A stretch of 58,849 bases of DNA from CAYPKG01 sp964411275 (GTDB lineage Bacteria; Bacillota; Clostridia; Christensenellales; CAG-138): NCBI GenBank assembly GCA_964411275.1, contig CAYPKG010000011.1:1-58849 (forward strand), written 5' to 3'. Under the pieces are notes generated by a model. The model did not search any database. It was given only the letters and a program-made list of their open reading frames with translations, and was not told where the DNA came from. The position numbers were made by a program, and so were the translations under genes. Of this stretch, positions 9,931 through 18,260 are shown piece after piece. The first letter of the stretch is position 1; each line of letters starts with the position of its first letter.

Positions 9931-10755
9931 TCAATCGATCGGAAGCCATGACAGCACATAATCGGAGGGGTCGTCCGGGGAGGGCGAGGCCAGCGCCTTG
10001 TTAACAATCGAAACGCTGACCGCTTCTCCCGTCAACCGCAGCCCCTTTTTTTCCATATATTCCAGGGCAGAAACCCCCATAGAATAAAAATCTCTCGCCT
10101 TACTGCCGATGCGCAGTATCGTTTTCACGCATCTCCTGGGATGAAAATACGTGATATACGGGCTATTCACGGTGGAAAGCAGCCCGCACTCCCCGGCAAA
10201 AATAGCAAGCCCGGGGCTGACCACGCAGTCCGGCCCCATCTCTCCCTCTTCCACGATGCCGGAAAGCATCGTGACCGGCAAAAGCGCGGTCCATTCGTTA
10301 ATTATCTTTCGGGCATGGGCATCCTGCAGCGCTTTCCCATTGGCGGTGCAAGTTAGCCTGTACAGGGGCGGACGCTCCTCGATCACGCAGCGGTCGCAAA
10401 GGGCAGGAATGTCCGCTAACCATCGCCGCTGCCGCTCTATGGCGCGAATAAGCGCCTGTTCTCTCTCCATCCGGGCAAGCAGTTCCTGCTCCTGCTGTGC
10501 GAGCGCCGCGTCGATTTCCTCCGGCTTTATGCCGGACACGAGCTTCGCCGCCTGAGAAATCGGGATGCCCAGCTTTACATAATTACGGAGCTGGATCCCC
10601 TGCTGCAAATCGGGATAATGATAATACCGGTATCCGTTCGCCTCGTCCTTTGCATGAGGCAACGCTCCTTTTTTCTCGTACATGCGGATGGCCTGTTGGG
10701 ATACCCCCATCAAAAGGCTCAAATCGCTTATCGTCATGGCCAAATTCTGGGCCAA
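9931..10755 (-). CDS. MerR-family regulator with GyrI-like effector domain
   Basis: Residues 1-75 form a MerR winged HTH (MGVSQQAIRMYEKKGALP, then GYRYYHYPDLQ). A coiled coil rich in Gln/Glu follows (residues 85-115), then a GyrI/BltR-like small-molecule domain containing YITYFHPRRCVKTILRIG. It probably activates its own gene and the reductase gene just downstream on the same strand when bound to an effector. The start is the TTG at 10755, correctly spaced from GGAGGGG; the next ATG (10737) would cut into the HTH. Both candidate promoters share the CCAAACCxGGTTT core. The effector is unknown. Confidence 0.85.
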   Translation of the reverse strand: MAQNLAMTISDLSLLMGVSQQAIRMYEKKGALPHAKDEANGYRYYHYPDLQQGIQLRNYVKLGIPISQAAKLVSGIKPEEIDAALAQQEQELLARMEREQALIRAIERQRRWLADIPALCDRCVIEERPPLYRLTCTANGKALQDAHARKIINEWTALLPVTMLSGIVEEGEMGPDCVVSPGLAIFAGECGLLSTVNSPYITYFHPRRCVKTILRIGSKARDFYSMGVSALEYMEKKGLRLTGEAVSVSIVNKALASPSPDDPSDYVLSWLPID

Positions 10756-10770
10756 AGCGTTCCCCTCCTT

Positions 10771-10801
10771 TGTAAAACCTCAAACCCGGTTTGGGTTTCA
10801 A
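10771..10801 (-). promoter_or_regulatory. Candidate autoregulatory MerR-type promoter
   Basis: TTGAAA (10801-10796) and TTTACA (10776-10771) are 19 bases apart on the minus strand, with CCAAACCGGGTTTG between them, the same core as upstream of the reductase gene. The -10 is weak and lies against the ribosome-binding site, so the site may act mainly as an operator. Confidence 0.5.
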
Positions 10802-11073
10802 TATGATGCAAATTTGGTCTGTGTTGGTTCGCGAGGATTTGTCATCATTATAACGATATTCCAGACTGAACGCAATGCGGCGGCAGCACTCCCTTTTTGT
10901 GCGAAATTATTCGCCGATTTACCTGGGAATGCACCCTACATGGAAAAAGCGATAAGCAGCTAATTGGCTTGGCTGTCCGCACCGGCCCTGCCGCCAAGCT
11001 CGAAATGGAAATCGGCCCGCCCGCGTTTGTCAGGGAGGAAAGTCTTTGTGTCAGTACGCGGCTCCTCCATATC
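10802..11073. other. Intergenic stretch without a recognisable gene
   Basis: About 270 bases between the merR promoter and the end of the GyrI-like gene. Reading both strands gives no protein resembling a known family and no clear hairpin with a T run. It may be a decayed gene. Confidence 0.5.
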
Positions 11074-11529
11074 TTACTTTTGCGCAATGGCAAAAAGCAA
11101 TGCAATCTCAGGCTTTCGTCCGATGCTTTTTTCTGTGTGGAACTCATACTCCAAATTCAAACCCTTGTAGTTTGAAGCGGGAAGCCATTGGGTATAAAAA
11201 TACCGTTTCGCTTCGCCAATGGCTGGCCCCCAGAGTACGCCCAGCTTTGGCCTGACTATGATTTTCCCATAGAGCCCTTCCGGCAGCGAAAATTGATTTA
11301 ACCCTTCATGCCCCTCTAATCCGCCAATAAACAAGTCAAATTGTCCGCTTGTCGGGTCATATTCCTTTGAGAGAACAAAAAATGGCAAAACAGGGGATTT
11401 CCCAAGCGTTTTATAATACGCTTTGGATAATGCGGGGATATCCCCCGCGACTGTCCTGTCGCCGGACTTTCCCCACAATCCATAAATCATTTGCTGCGGC
11501 TGGGATAAAATCGAGACTTCCAAATGCAT
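11074..11529 (-). CDS. GyrI-like small-molecule-binding domain protein
   Basis: This 151-residue stand-alone effector-binding domain of the GyrI/AraC-C-terminal type has MIYGLWGKSGD near the start, IPALSKAYYKTLG, then EYDPTSGQFDLFIGG and YFYTQWLPASNYKGL. Such proteins bind amphipathic or cationic small molecules and may sequester or hydrolyse them. The start ATG at 11529 follows a G-rich Shine-Dalgarno (AGGGGGG). The gene lies 19 bases after the VOC gene on the same strand, so the two are probably co-transcribed, suggesting a small detoxification pair. Confidence 0.8.
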   Translation of the reverse strand: MHLEVSILSQPQQMIYGLWGKSGDRTVAGDIPALSKAYYKTLGKSPVLPFFVLSKEYDPTSGQFDLFIGGLEGHEGLNQFSLPEGLYGKIIVRPKLGVLWGPAIGEAKRYFYTQWLPASNYKGLNLEYEFHTEKSIGRKPEIALLFAIAQK

Positions 11530-11548
11530 AATCCGCCCCCCTATATGC

Positions 11549-12016
11549 TCAACTTTCCAAAAGCGCCTCCAAGTCCGGTATGGACACATCCATCCGTTTT
11601 GAGGTTTCTTCCATTGTCATTCCCGCGTTTAAAAAGCGTTTCACCACCATCTTCAGGGTTTCACCCACCTCGATGATATGCCCGTCCATATCATAAAACC
11701 CCACCGCACGCTGGCCCCAGCTATGTTCCCTGACCCCGCCGCCCAAGTATTTTATGTCCGGATACTGCCTGAGCTTTTCTAAAAAAGCGTCAAAATCATC
11801 TTCTTCAAAATATAGTTCCATGTTGTGGGACTTCTCCAAAACACTTTCCTTTGGAATATCCAGAATGCGGTCAAAGTCCTGCTGCAGGGAAATCCCGCCG
11901 CGAAACGCGATGCAAATCCCATAATCCTGAAAAACCGCAAGCCCAAATAAATCCTCATAAAACCTTCTTGCTAGATTGACATCTCTCACAGCGATGCATA
12001 CACCCTGATATTTCAT
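11549..12016 (-). CDS. VOC-superfamily (glyoxalase/bleomycin-resistance-like) protein
   Basis: This 155-residue protein has one vicinal-oxygen-chelate domain: VCIAVRDVNLARRFYEDLFGL at the start, with the metal/substrate-facing end GQRAVGFYDMDGHIIEVGE. The canonical first His is replaced (CIAV), so classical metal binding is doubtful. The last 35 residues (MTMEETSKRMDVSIPDLEALL) form a predicted helical tail, not part of the VOC fold. The start ATG at 12016 has AAAGGAG upstream. It is cotranscribed with the GyrI-like gene and divergent from the PerR-like gene. Confidence 0.82.
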   Translation of the reverse strand: MKYQGVCIAVRDVNLARRFYEDLFGLAVFQDYGICIAFRGGISLQQDFDRILDIPKESVLEKSHNMELYFEEDDFDAFLEKLRQYPDIKYLGGGVREHSWGQRAVGFYDMDGHIIEVGETLKMVVKRFLNAGMTMEETSKRMDVSIPDLEALLES

Positions 12017-12127
12017 GCATAAACTCCTTTGACCGGTTGAATTTTTTAAGCATTTCATTCAACACTAAAAGCTATTTTACCATAGACCTGCCGAAAAGCA
12101 TATTATGGAATATTTTCCCGCGCGCTA

Positions 12128-12180
12128 TTGACATTCGATCCTTATTAATATATAATCCTATTAACAACACTAGTTAGGAT
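12128..12180 (+). promoter_or_regulatory. Consensus sigma-A promoter with overlapping inverted repeat
   Basis: TTGACA (12128-12133), a 17-base spacer and TATAAT (12151-12156) are perfect consensus. An inverted repeat ATCCTA (12155-12160)/TAGGAT (12175-12180), extended by TTAAC/GTTA, covers the -10 and start region and is a likely autoregulatory Fur-family operator. Confidence 0.75.
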
Positions 12181-12188
12181 AACGAAAT

Positions 12189-12569
12189 ATGCATAAGCGC
12201 AACACGGTTCAGCGAAAATTGGTCCTGGAAGCGGTGAAAGAGCTACGGTGTCATGCCACCGCAGATGAAGTACACAATGCGATCGTGAAGAAATATCCCG
12301 ATATTAGCAGAGGGACCGTCTATCGAAATCTTAATCTGCTGTGCGAAATGGGTGAAATCCGCAAACGCGAAATACCGGGAGGAGCCGACCGTTTTGATCA
12401 TCTTTGCCACGATCATTATCACGTAAGATGCCTCAAGTGCCGCCAGGTTTTTGATGTCCAAATGGAGTATATGGCTGATTTAGAAAAACGAGTCCAAGAC
12501 ACCCATGGGTTTGAGTTTACAGGACATGATATTATTTTCAAGGGGGTTTGCTCCGACTGCAAGCAATAA
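12189..12569 (+). CDS. perR: Fur-family transcriptional regulator, PerR-like
   Basis: This 126-residue metalloregulator has an N-terminal winged helix (residues 1-75, ISRGTVYRNLNLLCEMGE). Then ADRFDHLCHDHYHVRC carries the Asp and His ligands in the arrangement seen in PerR (an Asp in RFD where Fur has other residues). The structural zinc site is CLKC and CSDC. PerR senses peroxide through iron-catalysed His oxidation and represses oxidative-defence genes. The gene stands alone under a consensus promoter overlapped by a dyad, suggesting autorepression. PerR rather than Fur or Zur is inferred from the ligands only. Confidence 0.8.
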   Translation: MHKRNTVQRKLVLEAVKELRCHATADEVHNAIVKKYPDISRGTVYRNLNLLCEMGEIRKREIPGGADRFDHLCHDHYHVRCLKCRQVFDVQMEYMADLEKRVQDTHGFEFTGHDIIFKGVCSDCKQ

Positions 12570-12628
12570 TTATTTTCGGCAATGGCCGCACTGTCCCAAG
12601 GGGTACAGCATTTGTGATGGGAGGTGAT

Positions 12629-12712
12629 ATGGCGCATGACATCATAATTATTTTGCAATTTCCCGATGTGGACCACATCAGGTCAGTTTTCCCGCTCCTG
12701 CCGTCAGCATAA
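12629..12712 (+). CDS. Small ORF of unknown function (27 aa)
   Basis: ATG preceded by GGGAGGTGAT opens a 27-codon frame starting MAHDIIIILQFPDVD and ending LLPSA. The ribosome-binding site is good, but no homology is recognised. It may be a leader peptide for the downstream QueD-like gene or a remnant. Confidence 0.3.
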   Translation: MAHDIIIILQFPDVDHIRSVFPLLPSA

Positions 12713-12825
12713 AAAACAGAAACCTACAACCAGCCTGTTTCCCAATGAAAAGCAGCCCCACACAAAACGTGCGCATGCGGGAGCACGAAAAAATTCCGTA
12801 ACTATATATTATAAGGAGAAAACAC

Positions 12826-13389
12826 ATGAGAAGTTTCACCACATTAGATCTGCAATATGCCCATAGGTTCTACGGGTTCAAAGGAGAGGCCCAGTATTTG
12901 CACGGTCATACGGGAGTACTGACCCTTGAAGTGGAAGATACCGTCAACGCTGGAGTCAATATGGTGTTCCCCTGTAATGAAATCAATAAAACCGCTTGGG
13001 AAGTTCTGCAAAACTTTGACCACGCGTTGATTTTGAGGGAGGACGACCCGCTGCTTCCCGCTGTTCTTCAAGTCTATGAGGCGCAAGGCATCAAGGACGG
13101 GGCGCCGACCAACACGCAAAAAGGCCCGGCTTTTAAGACGGAGCTCGCCACAGCATATCCGGAATGCCGCCTGGTTGTGACGAAAGAAACCATGACCGTC
13201 GAAGGCATGATCAAGATAGTTTACGATTTGCTCAAAGACAAACTCAACATTGTAAAAATCACTTTTACAAGCGGCGTCAACGGCGCTACGGAAGAATATG
13301 CGCCTCAAAAAGAAATGGATCGCTGTCCGCTGTGCGGCATCTCGCTCAACGAAAACGGCGTTTGCCCCAAATGCGGATACAAGAAATAA
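12826..13389 (+). CDS. 6-pyruvoyltetrahydropterin synthase/QueD-like protein with zinc ribbon
   Basis: This 187-residue protein shows the PTPS/QueD fold: AHRFYGFKG, then YLHGHTGVLTLEVE (His ligands), FDHALILREDDP, and VTKETMTVEGMIKIVYDLL near residue 125. Canonical QueD carries a catalytic Cys four residues before HGH; here that position is Ala with a Glu one residue earlier, resembling PTPS-III-like variants. The C-terminus adds a zinc ribbon (CPLCGISLNENGVCPKCG), unusual for QueD. A strong RBS (AAGGAG) precedes the ATG. No other queuosine genes are nearby. It is probably a pterin-related enzyme of unknown substrate. Confidence 0.75.
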   Translation: MRSFTTLDLQYAHRFYGFKGEAQYLHGHTGVLTLEVEDTVNAGVNMVFPCNEINKTAWEVLQNFDHALILREDDPLLPAVLQVYEAQGIKDGAPTNTQKGPAFKTELATAYPECRLVVTKETMTVEGMIKIVYDLLKDKLNIVKITFTSGVNGATEEYAPQKEMDRCPLCGISLNENGVCPKCGYKK

Positions 13390-13429
13390 TCTGATTTGAG
13401 TTCCACGATATAGGCTTACGGCAGGGCCT

Positions 13430-13460
13430 CTCACCGCCGCCCGCCACGGGCGGCGGTGAG
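13430..13460 (+). terminator. GC-rich hairpin after the PTPS-like gene
   Basis: The stem CTCACCGCCGCCCG/CGGGCGGCGGTGAG has a 3-base loop. No T run follows, so it may need Rho or serve as an RNA-stability element. Confidence 0.6.
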
Positions 13461-13610
13461 TGTTAACAGCCCATACTATTGTCTTGTTTCCCGGTTGCTT
13501 CCTATTCAAGGCCCGGGCCGGCTTCGTGCTGGGCAAATGCCTAAAATTGTTGCAGCTATGATTGTTGGTGTGGTATCATATACGAAGTTTAATGGGGAGG
13601 CAATTGCCAA

Positions 13611-14285
13611 ATGGGTAAAACCACCGTGATCGCGTTTGAGGGGATTGACGGCAGCGGAAAAACCGTGCAGATGTATCATTTAGAGAGGGCGCTGACAAAG
13701 CGGGGCATGCGGGTGGAAACCATATCGTTTCCGGAATACCGCAGCTTTTTTGGCCGCCAGGTTGGAATATACCTGACCGGTGCGGAAGGGGTAAGCGCGG
13801 ACATGGTAGACAACAAAAGCATGGCGCTGTGGTTTGCTTTGGACCGTTTTGAAGCGCTTCGGGATTATGTTGACGGCGAAGTGGATGTGCTGCTCATCAA
13901 CCGCTATGTGCTTTCCAACGCGGTGTACCAAAGCATCCGCGAGCGGGATCTCGATACACCGGATCTCCTTGATTTCGTCCTGACACTGGAGCACGAGTAT
14001 TTTGGCCTTCCGGTGCCGGACGCGTATATTTATCTCGACGTAGACGTGGCGGACGCGGGCACGAATGTCCTGCGCAAGGGATACCGGGAATATACCGGCA
14101 ACGAGCCGGATGTATACGAATCCCAGTCGGGGCTGCAGCAGCGCGCCCGGGCAAAGTATCTCGAGTATGCCGCCATCCTCAAAAACATATTCGTGGTCCC
14201 CTGCATGGAAAACGGGGCGTTGAAGCAGGAGCGGGAGATCGCCGTTGATGTGGAAAACATGCTGATGCAAGCGGGAATTCTGTAA
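13611..14285 (+). CDS. tmk: Thymidylate kinase
   Basis: This kinase phosphorylates dTMP to dTDP. The 224-residue protein carries P-loop FEGIDGSGKT at residues 9-18, the DR-like substrate motif LINRYVLSNAVYQ (RY where others have DRY), and LID region RKGYREYTGNEPDVYE. The usual lid Arg-rich stretch is present in part. It is followed by the DUF1294 gene, with RBS in the short gap. It might alternatively be a deoxynucleoside-kinase-like paralogue, but the layout is that of Tmk. Confidence 0.88.
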   Translation: MGKTTVIAFEGIDGSGKTVQMYHLERALTKRGMRVETISFPEYRSFFGRQVGIYLTGAEGVSADMVDNKSMALWFALDRFEALRDYVDGEVDVLLINRYVLSNAVYQSIRERDLDTPDLLDFVLTLEHEYFGLPVPDAYIYLDVDVADAGTNVLRKGYREYTGNEPDVYESQSGLQQRARAKYLEYAAILKNIFVVPCMENGALKQEREIAVDVENMLMQAGIL

Positions 14286-14323
14286 CGGCGTAGCCGTTTT
14301 TGAAAGGAAAAGGAGTTGAAGAT

Positions 14324-14632
14324 ATGCTGGCAACCATATTTGCCTATGCTTTGTTGGGAATGAACGCGCTGGGGTTCGTGCTGACTGTGCTGGATCGCAT
14401 CCTCGCGGCTGTGACAAAGGGAAAAACCCGCATTCCGGAAAACCTCATCCTGTATGTGGGATTTCTTCTGGGCGGCATTGGCGTGACCCTGGGGTTCTTT
14501 TTGGCAAAACGCGGATTGTACAAAGCCGAAACCCGCCTTGGTGTCCCTGCGGTGGCGCTGGGCGAAACGATACTTTTGTTTTCTATGGTGCCCGGCCTGT
14601 GGGATGCGGTAAAGCTGATATTCGGCTGGTAA
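14324..14632 (+). CDS. DUF1294-family small membrane protein
   Basis: This 102-residue protein has three hydrophobic segments (about residues 1-22, 40-60 and 75-98) and the family pattern DRILAAVTKGKTRIPENLIL, followed by GGIGVTLGFFLAKRGLYKAETRLGVPA. The function of DUF1294 is unknown. RBS AAAGGAG lies about 10 bases before ATG 14324. It follows tmk closely and is probably cotranscribed. Confidence 0.78.
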   Translation: MLATIFAYALLGMNALGFVLTVLDRILAAVTKGKTRIPENLILYVGFLLGGIGVTLGFFLAKRGLYKAETRLGVPAVALGETILLFSMVPGLWDAVKLIFGW

Positions 14633-14697
14633 TATTAGTTTTCGCAAATTGAGTGACATGAGAATTGTATAAAAAACTGTTTGGAGTGTATAGAGAC

Positions 14698-15165
14698 ATG
14701 AGCATTGACCGCGTTCGCGGGTATTTTCGCGACAACAACATTCCGGAGGAAATCCGGGAATTTTCCGTTTCCAGCGCCACGGTGGAGCTGGCCGCCCAAG
14801 CCCTGGGGGTTGCGGGCCAGTTAATCGCAAAGACCCTGTCCTTTTATCTTGATGACAGCGCCATACTCATACTTGCCGCAGGGGACGCCCGCATCGACAA
14901 CCGCAAGTATCGGGACACGTTCGGCTGCAAGGCGAAAATGCTGTCCCCGGAGGACGTTGTCCGGTTCACCGGTCACGAGGTGGGCGGCGTGTGTCCCTTC
15001 GCCCTCGCTACGCCGCTAAATGTGTATTTGGACGAGTCCCTGCGCCGTTTTGAAACCGTATATCCCGCAGCCGGCAGTCCCGCGTCCTGTGTGGTGATCA
15101 CGCCGGAGCGGGTGGCGGAGATCACCGGCGCGAAATGGGTGGATGTGTGTAAGCTTCCGGAATAA
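14698..15165 (+). CDS. ybaK: YbaK/EbsC-type aminoacyl-tRNA deacylase
   Basis: This 155-residue trans-editing deacylase hydrolyses misacylated Cys- or Ala-tRNAPro. Family motifs include AKTLSFYLDDSAILILAAGD, KYRDTFGCKAKMLSPEDV, GHEVGGVCPFALATPLNVYLD and ASCVVITPERV. Start ATG 14698 is preferred over an in-frame ATG at 14665, as the family begins at this point and GGAG lies upstream. It lies between the DUF1294 gene and convergent hemW. Confidence 0.9.
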   Translation: MSIDRVRGYFRDNNIPEEIREFSVSSATVELAAQALGVAGQLIAKTLSFYLDDSAILILAAGDARIDNRKYRDTFGCKAKMLSPEDVVRFTGHEVGGVCPFALATPLNVYLDESLRRFETVYPAAGSPASCVVITPERVAEITGAKWVDVCKLPE

Positions 15166-15263
15166 TTCCTTGTGGATATGTGGAAGACCCGGTTCAAATG
15201 TCAGAAAACAGCGCTGTCATGCGCGTCTGTGATCATGACATTGGGATTTTTCGGGTCTTCTTT

Positions 15264-16400
15264 TCATGTGCAGAATTCCATCAGAACGGTATTTTCGATG
15301 TCCAATCCCCTGGGCGTAAGCCGTGCCCGGTCATCGTCAAAATCAAGTTCAAGAAGCCCCCTCTTTGTGAGCACACGCACCGCCTCAGGATACGCGTCGG
15401 AAAATGCCACACCAAACCGGCTTTCGAACCGGGACAGCGAAATGCCGTCCAGCATGCGAAAACCCAGCATCACCGTTTCAAACCGCTCCTCCGCCGGGGG
15501 GATAATTTGGGGGGCGATGGGGCCGCCCGCCCCATTCATATATACTTCAAAGCCGGCGGGGTTGCAAAACCGGGACCATTGCCCCTGCCATTGCCAAGCG
15601 GAATGCGCGCCCAGGCCCAGGCCCAGATACGGCCCGTTTTCCCAGTAATTGATGTTGTGGCGGCAAGCGAACCCGGCTTTCGCAAAATTGGAGATTTCAT
15701 AGCGCGCGTACCCCGCCTGCGCTAAAAACCCTGTTCCCGCATCCTGCATGTCCGCCACCGCGTCCGGCGTTGGCAGCGTAACGGCGCCCGCCTCCACATC
15801 CGCCATCAGCGGCGTGCCCTCCTCTAAAATTAAGCTATAGCCGGACACATGCTCCGGCGACTGGGCGGCCACATATCGAAGTGTATCGATATAATCCCCC
15901 TGGCTTTGCCCCGGCAGGCCGTGCATCACGTCCACATTGATGTTGGAAAATCCAGCTTGCCGGGCGGCAAAAAAAGCCCCTTCAAACATGGCGCGGGTGT
16001 GGATGCGGCCGATGATGCCAAGCAGCCGGTCGTCGGCGCTTTGCAGGCCGATGGACAGTCGGTTGATCCCGGCGCTTTTGTATTCCCTGAGCCTGTCCCC
16101 GTCCACAGTCCCGGGGTTGCACTCTATGCTGATCTCCGCATCCGGCGCAATGGCGAAATGATATTTGATTGCATCCATCAGCCCGGCCACCTCCCCCGGC
16201 GGGAGAAGCGACGGCGTACCGCCTCCGATGAAAACCGTATCAAGCTCGCCCCAGGCCGCCTCCGCCTGCCGGGTTTTCATTTCCCGTTCAAGCGCTGCCA
16301 TATAAGCGGGTATGCTCCCTTTCTTGCCCGAAAAGGAAGGGAAATCGCAATAGCGGCATTTCTTTTCACAAAATGGAATATGCACATACAATCCGGGCAT
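15264..16400 (-). CDS. hemW: Radical SAM haem chaperone HemW
   Basis: This 378-residue HemN-like radical SAM protein lacks coproporphyrinogen oxidase activity in HemW-type members and inserts haem into client proteins. The cluster motif HIPFCEKKCRYCDFPSF (CxxxCxxC plus the following Cys-like position) is at residues 5-21. GGGTPSLLP and INRLSIGLQSADDRLL are SAM-binding and family motifs. The start ATG 16400 follows GGGAGG; an upstream in-frame ATG adds 16 unconserved residues. It is convergent with ybaK and divergent from the OGG gene. Confidence 0.93.
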   Translation of the reverse strand: MPGLYVHIPFCEKKCRYCDFPSFSGKKGSIPAYMAALEREMKTRQAEAAWGELDTVFIGGGTPSLLPPGEVAGLMDAIKYHFAIAPDAEISIECNPGTVDGDRLREYKSAGINRLSIGLQSADDRLLGIIGRIHTRAMFEGAFFAARQAGFSNINVDVMHGLPGQSQGDYIDTLRYVAAQSPEHVSGYSLILEEGTPLMADVEAGAVTLPTPDAVADMQDAGTGFLAQAGYARYEISNFAKAGFACRHNINYWENGPYLGLGLGAHSAWQWQGQWSRFCNPAGFEVYMNGAGGPIAPQIIPPAEERFETVMLGFRMLDGISLSRFESRFGVAFSDAYPEAVRVLTKRGLLELDFDDDRARLTPRGLDIENTVLMEFCT

Positions 16401-16491
16401 GAAGGCCTCCCGTTCCATAATATGCGGATTGGTAAATTTAGTCCGCAATCATTTCATGCGCTTTTCTGGCACATTGTAGTATAATGCTATC

Positions 16492-17322
16492 ATGGAACAA
16501 GTATGGTTGGAAAGCGAATTTTTTGACGTCGCGAAAATCGCCGAAAGCGGGCAATGCTTCCGGCTGTTGCCCCTGCACGACGGGCGGTATCAGCTGGTGG
16601 CTATGGGCCGGCTGCTGCTGCTGGATCCCCGCACCCCCGGCCGTATGGGTTTTGCGTGCGGCGAAGCGGAGTTTACGGCGATTTGGCGGTCTTATTTCCA
16701 TCTGGACGGGGAGTACGCCGCCTATCATGCGGCAATCCCCAAAGACGACGCGTTCTTACAGGCAGCAGCGCGGTTTGGCCGGGGCATCCGCATCCTTCGG
16801 CAGGAGCCGTGGGAAATGCTCGTGTCGTTTATCATTTCCCAGCGGAAAAACCTCCCAGGCATCCGCACCTGCGTGTCCCGCCTGTGCGAGCTGTGCGGCC
16901 AGCCCATCGAGGGCGGCGCCATCCGGGCATTTCCCACTCCGGAGGCCCTTGCCGATCAGCCGCTGGACGCGCTTAGCGCCTGCGGGCTCGGCTATCGCGG
17001 GCCATATATTAAGCAAACGGCGCAAATGGTGGCAAGGGGCCAGCTTAATCTTTCTTCCATCAGCGCCCTTCCCGACCATGAATTATTGGAAGAATTGCGG
17101 CGCGCGCCGGGTGTGGGCGTAAAGGTCGCATCCTGCGTGATGCTGTTTGGATACCACCGGCTTGACGCTTTTCCCATAGATGTGTGGATTGAGCGGGTGC
17201 TGGAGCGAAGATACCATGGCGCGTTTGACCCAACCCCTTACAGAGGCTTTGCGGGGGTGCTCCAGCAGTATATGTTCTTTTATGAGCGAGCCATGGCGAA
17301 GTCCGGCGCCTCCGGCACATGA
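16492..17322 (+). CDS. ogg: 8-oxoguanine DNA glycosylase (OGG1-type)
   Basis: This 276-residue bifunctional base-excision enzyme has an N-terminal OGG domain (residues 1-115: GQCFRLLPLHDGRYQLVAMGR), then HhH-GPD. The hairpin PGVGVKVASCVMLFGYHRLD contains the catalytic Lys (aligning with human K249) and FPIDVWIERVL the Asp (aligning with D268). It excises 8-oxo-dG opposite C and nicks by beta-elimination. It is divergent from hemW. Confidence 0.9.
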   Translation: MEQVWLESEFFDVAKIAESGQCFRLLPLHDGRYQLVAMGRLLLLDPRTPGRMGFACGEAEFTAIWRSYFHLDGEYAAYHAAIPKDDAFLQAAARFGRGIRILRQEPWEMLVSFIISQRKNLPGIRTCVSRLCELCGQPIEGGAIRAFPTPEALADQPLDALSACGLGYRGPYIKQTAQMVARGQLNLSSISALPDHELLEELRRAPGVGVKVASCVMLFGYHRLDAFPIDVWIERVLERRYHGAFDPTPYRGFAGVLQQYMFFYERAMAKSGASGT

Positions 17323-17373
17323 AAAAAGAAGCCTTCTCTAAGACTCTTTCAATAGTATGGATTGGAAACTCAA

Positions 17374-17396
17374 ACGCGCGGCAGAACGCCGCGCGT
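17374..17396. terminator. Hairpin between convergent genes
   Basis: The stem ACGCGCGGC/GCCGCGCGT with a short loop is followed by T-rich sequence on the plus strand. Confidence 0.7.
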
Positions 17397-17421
17397 TGTT
17401 GCATTTTTAGGGGCTAGCTTT

Positions 17422-18024
17422 TTAATATCCCATATCCGCGTCAACCAGTATCACGTGCACATCCTGCACCAGCCCGCTTGGCCGCTCCATCTTGACGGTG
17501 ACCTTGCACATGCGTTGCGGCGAGTTGCAGTCGTTGCATTTGCCGGTGGCGGCACAGGGGGTTTTGAGGTTCAGCCGCCGCGCGTTGGCCGGGCAGGCAA
17601 ACTCCTTTATCCTGGCAATCCCCGCTTCCCAGCCGCCATCCACCACCTTATTGCGGCCGACGATCAGCACAACCCGCTTGGGCCCGCTGAACATTGCCCC
17701 AACCCGGTTGCCGTTGCCGTCGATATTGATGAACGTGCCTTCTGACAGCAGCGCATTTGTTGAGCTGAAGTATACATCCGTCGCTCTTGCCTGCTCCAGC
17801 ACCGAGGGGCCGGATTTCCAGTGCCAATAAATGGGATGCCCTGCGGCCTCCAGCGCCTCGTAAATCCCCAGCTCTTGCACCGTCACGGACCCGCCAATGC
17901 CAATGCTTGCGCCGGGGGCCACAAGGGCAAGCGCGGCGGCTTTCGCCTCTTCCGTCGTTTGGCAGACCTGTGTTTGAAATCCCCGTTTATTCAGCGTTTG
18001 GGCCAATTCCTGTAAATTAATCAT
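17422..18024 (-). CDS. LUD-domain (DUF162, lactate-utilisation) protein
   Basis: This 200-residue LUD-domain protein of the LutC/YkgG type has the signature GIGGSVTVQELGIYEALE and ALLSEGTFINIDGNGNRVG, then KRVVLIVGRNKVV. A short Cys-rich C-terminal run (CAATGKCNDCN...RMC) may bind an iron-sulfur cluster, as in the clostridial stand-alone form. ATG 18024 follows GGGAGG. No lutA or lutB is adjacent, so its role is not necessarily lactate oxidation. Confidence 0.85.
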   Translation of the reverse strand: MINLQELAQTLNKRGFQTQVCQTTEEAKAAALALVAPGASIGIGGSVTVQELGIYEALEAAGHPIYWHWKSGPSVLEQARATDVYFSSTNALLSEGTFINIDGNGNRVGAMFSGPKRVVLIVGRNKVVDGGWEAGIARIKEFACPANARRLNLKTPCAATGKCNDCNSPQRMCKVTVKMERPSGLVQDVHVILVDADMGY

Positions 18025-18193
18025 GGCAATCCCTCCCAAATTGTATATATATGATACCATACCTGTATTGTAACATGAACCCCACTTTAAGGAAAGAGAT
18101 GATATGCTCTTCGCAGGGTGCTTCACATGCAGAATCGATCCCTCCGCGGGACGCGCTGAATGGTACGGCTCATGGGGAAAGCTAGAATATAGA

Positions 18194-18223
18194 TTGACAA
18201 GAACAATATACATGATGTAAAAT
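18194..18223 (+). promoter_or_regulatory. Sigma-A-like promoter of lipoprotein gene
   Basis: TTGACA (18194-18199) and TAAAAT (18218-18223) are separated by 18 bases, 38 bases before the lipoprotein start codon. Confidence 0.6.
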
Positions 18224-18260
18224 TTTATTATAAGAAAACTTTTGATAGAAAGGAGAAAGC

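Noticed and set aside
12570..12825. A preQ1 or similar riboswitch before the QueD-like gene
   Set aside because: I found no preQ1 aptamer pattern; only a small ORF with an RBS is visible.
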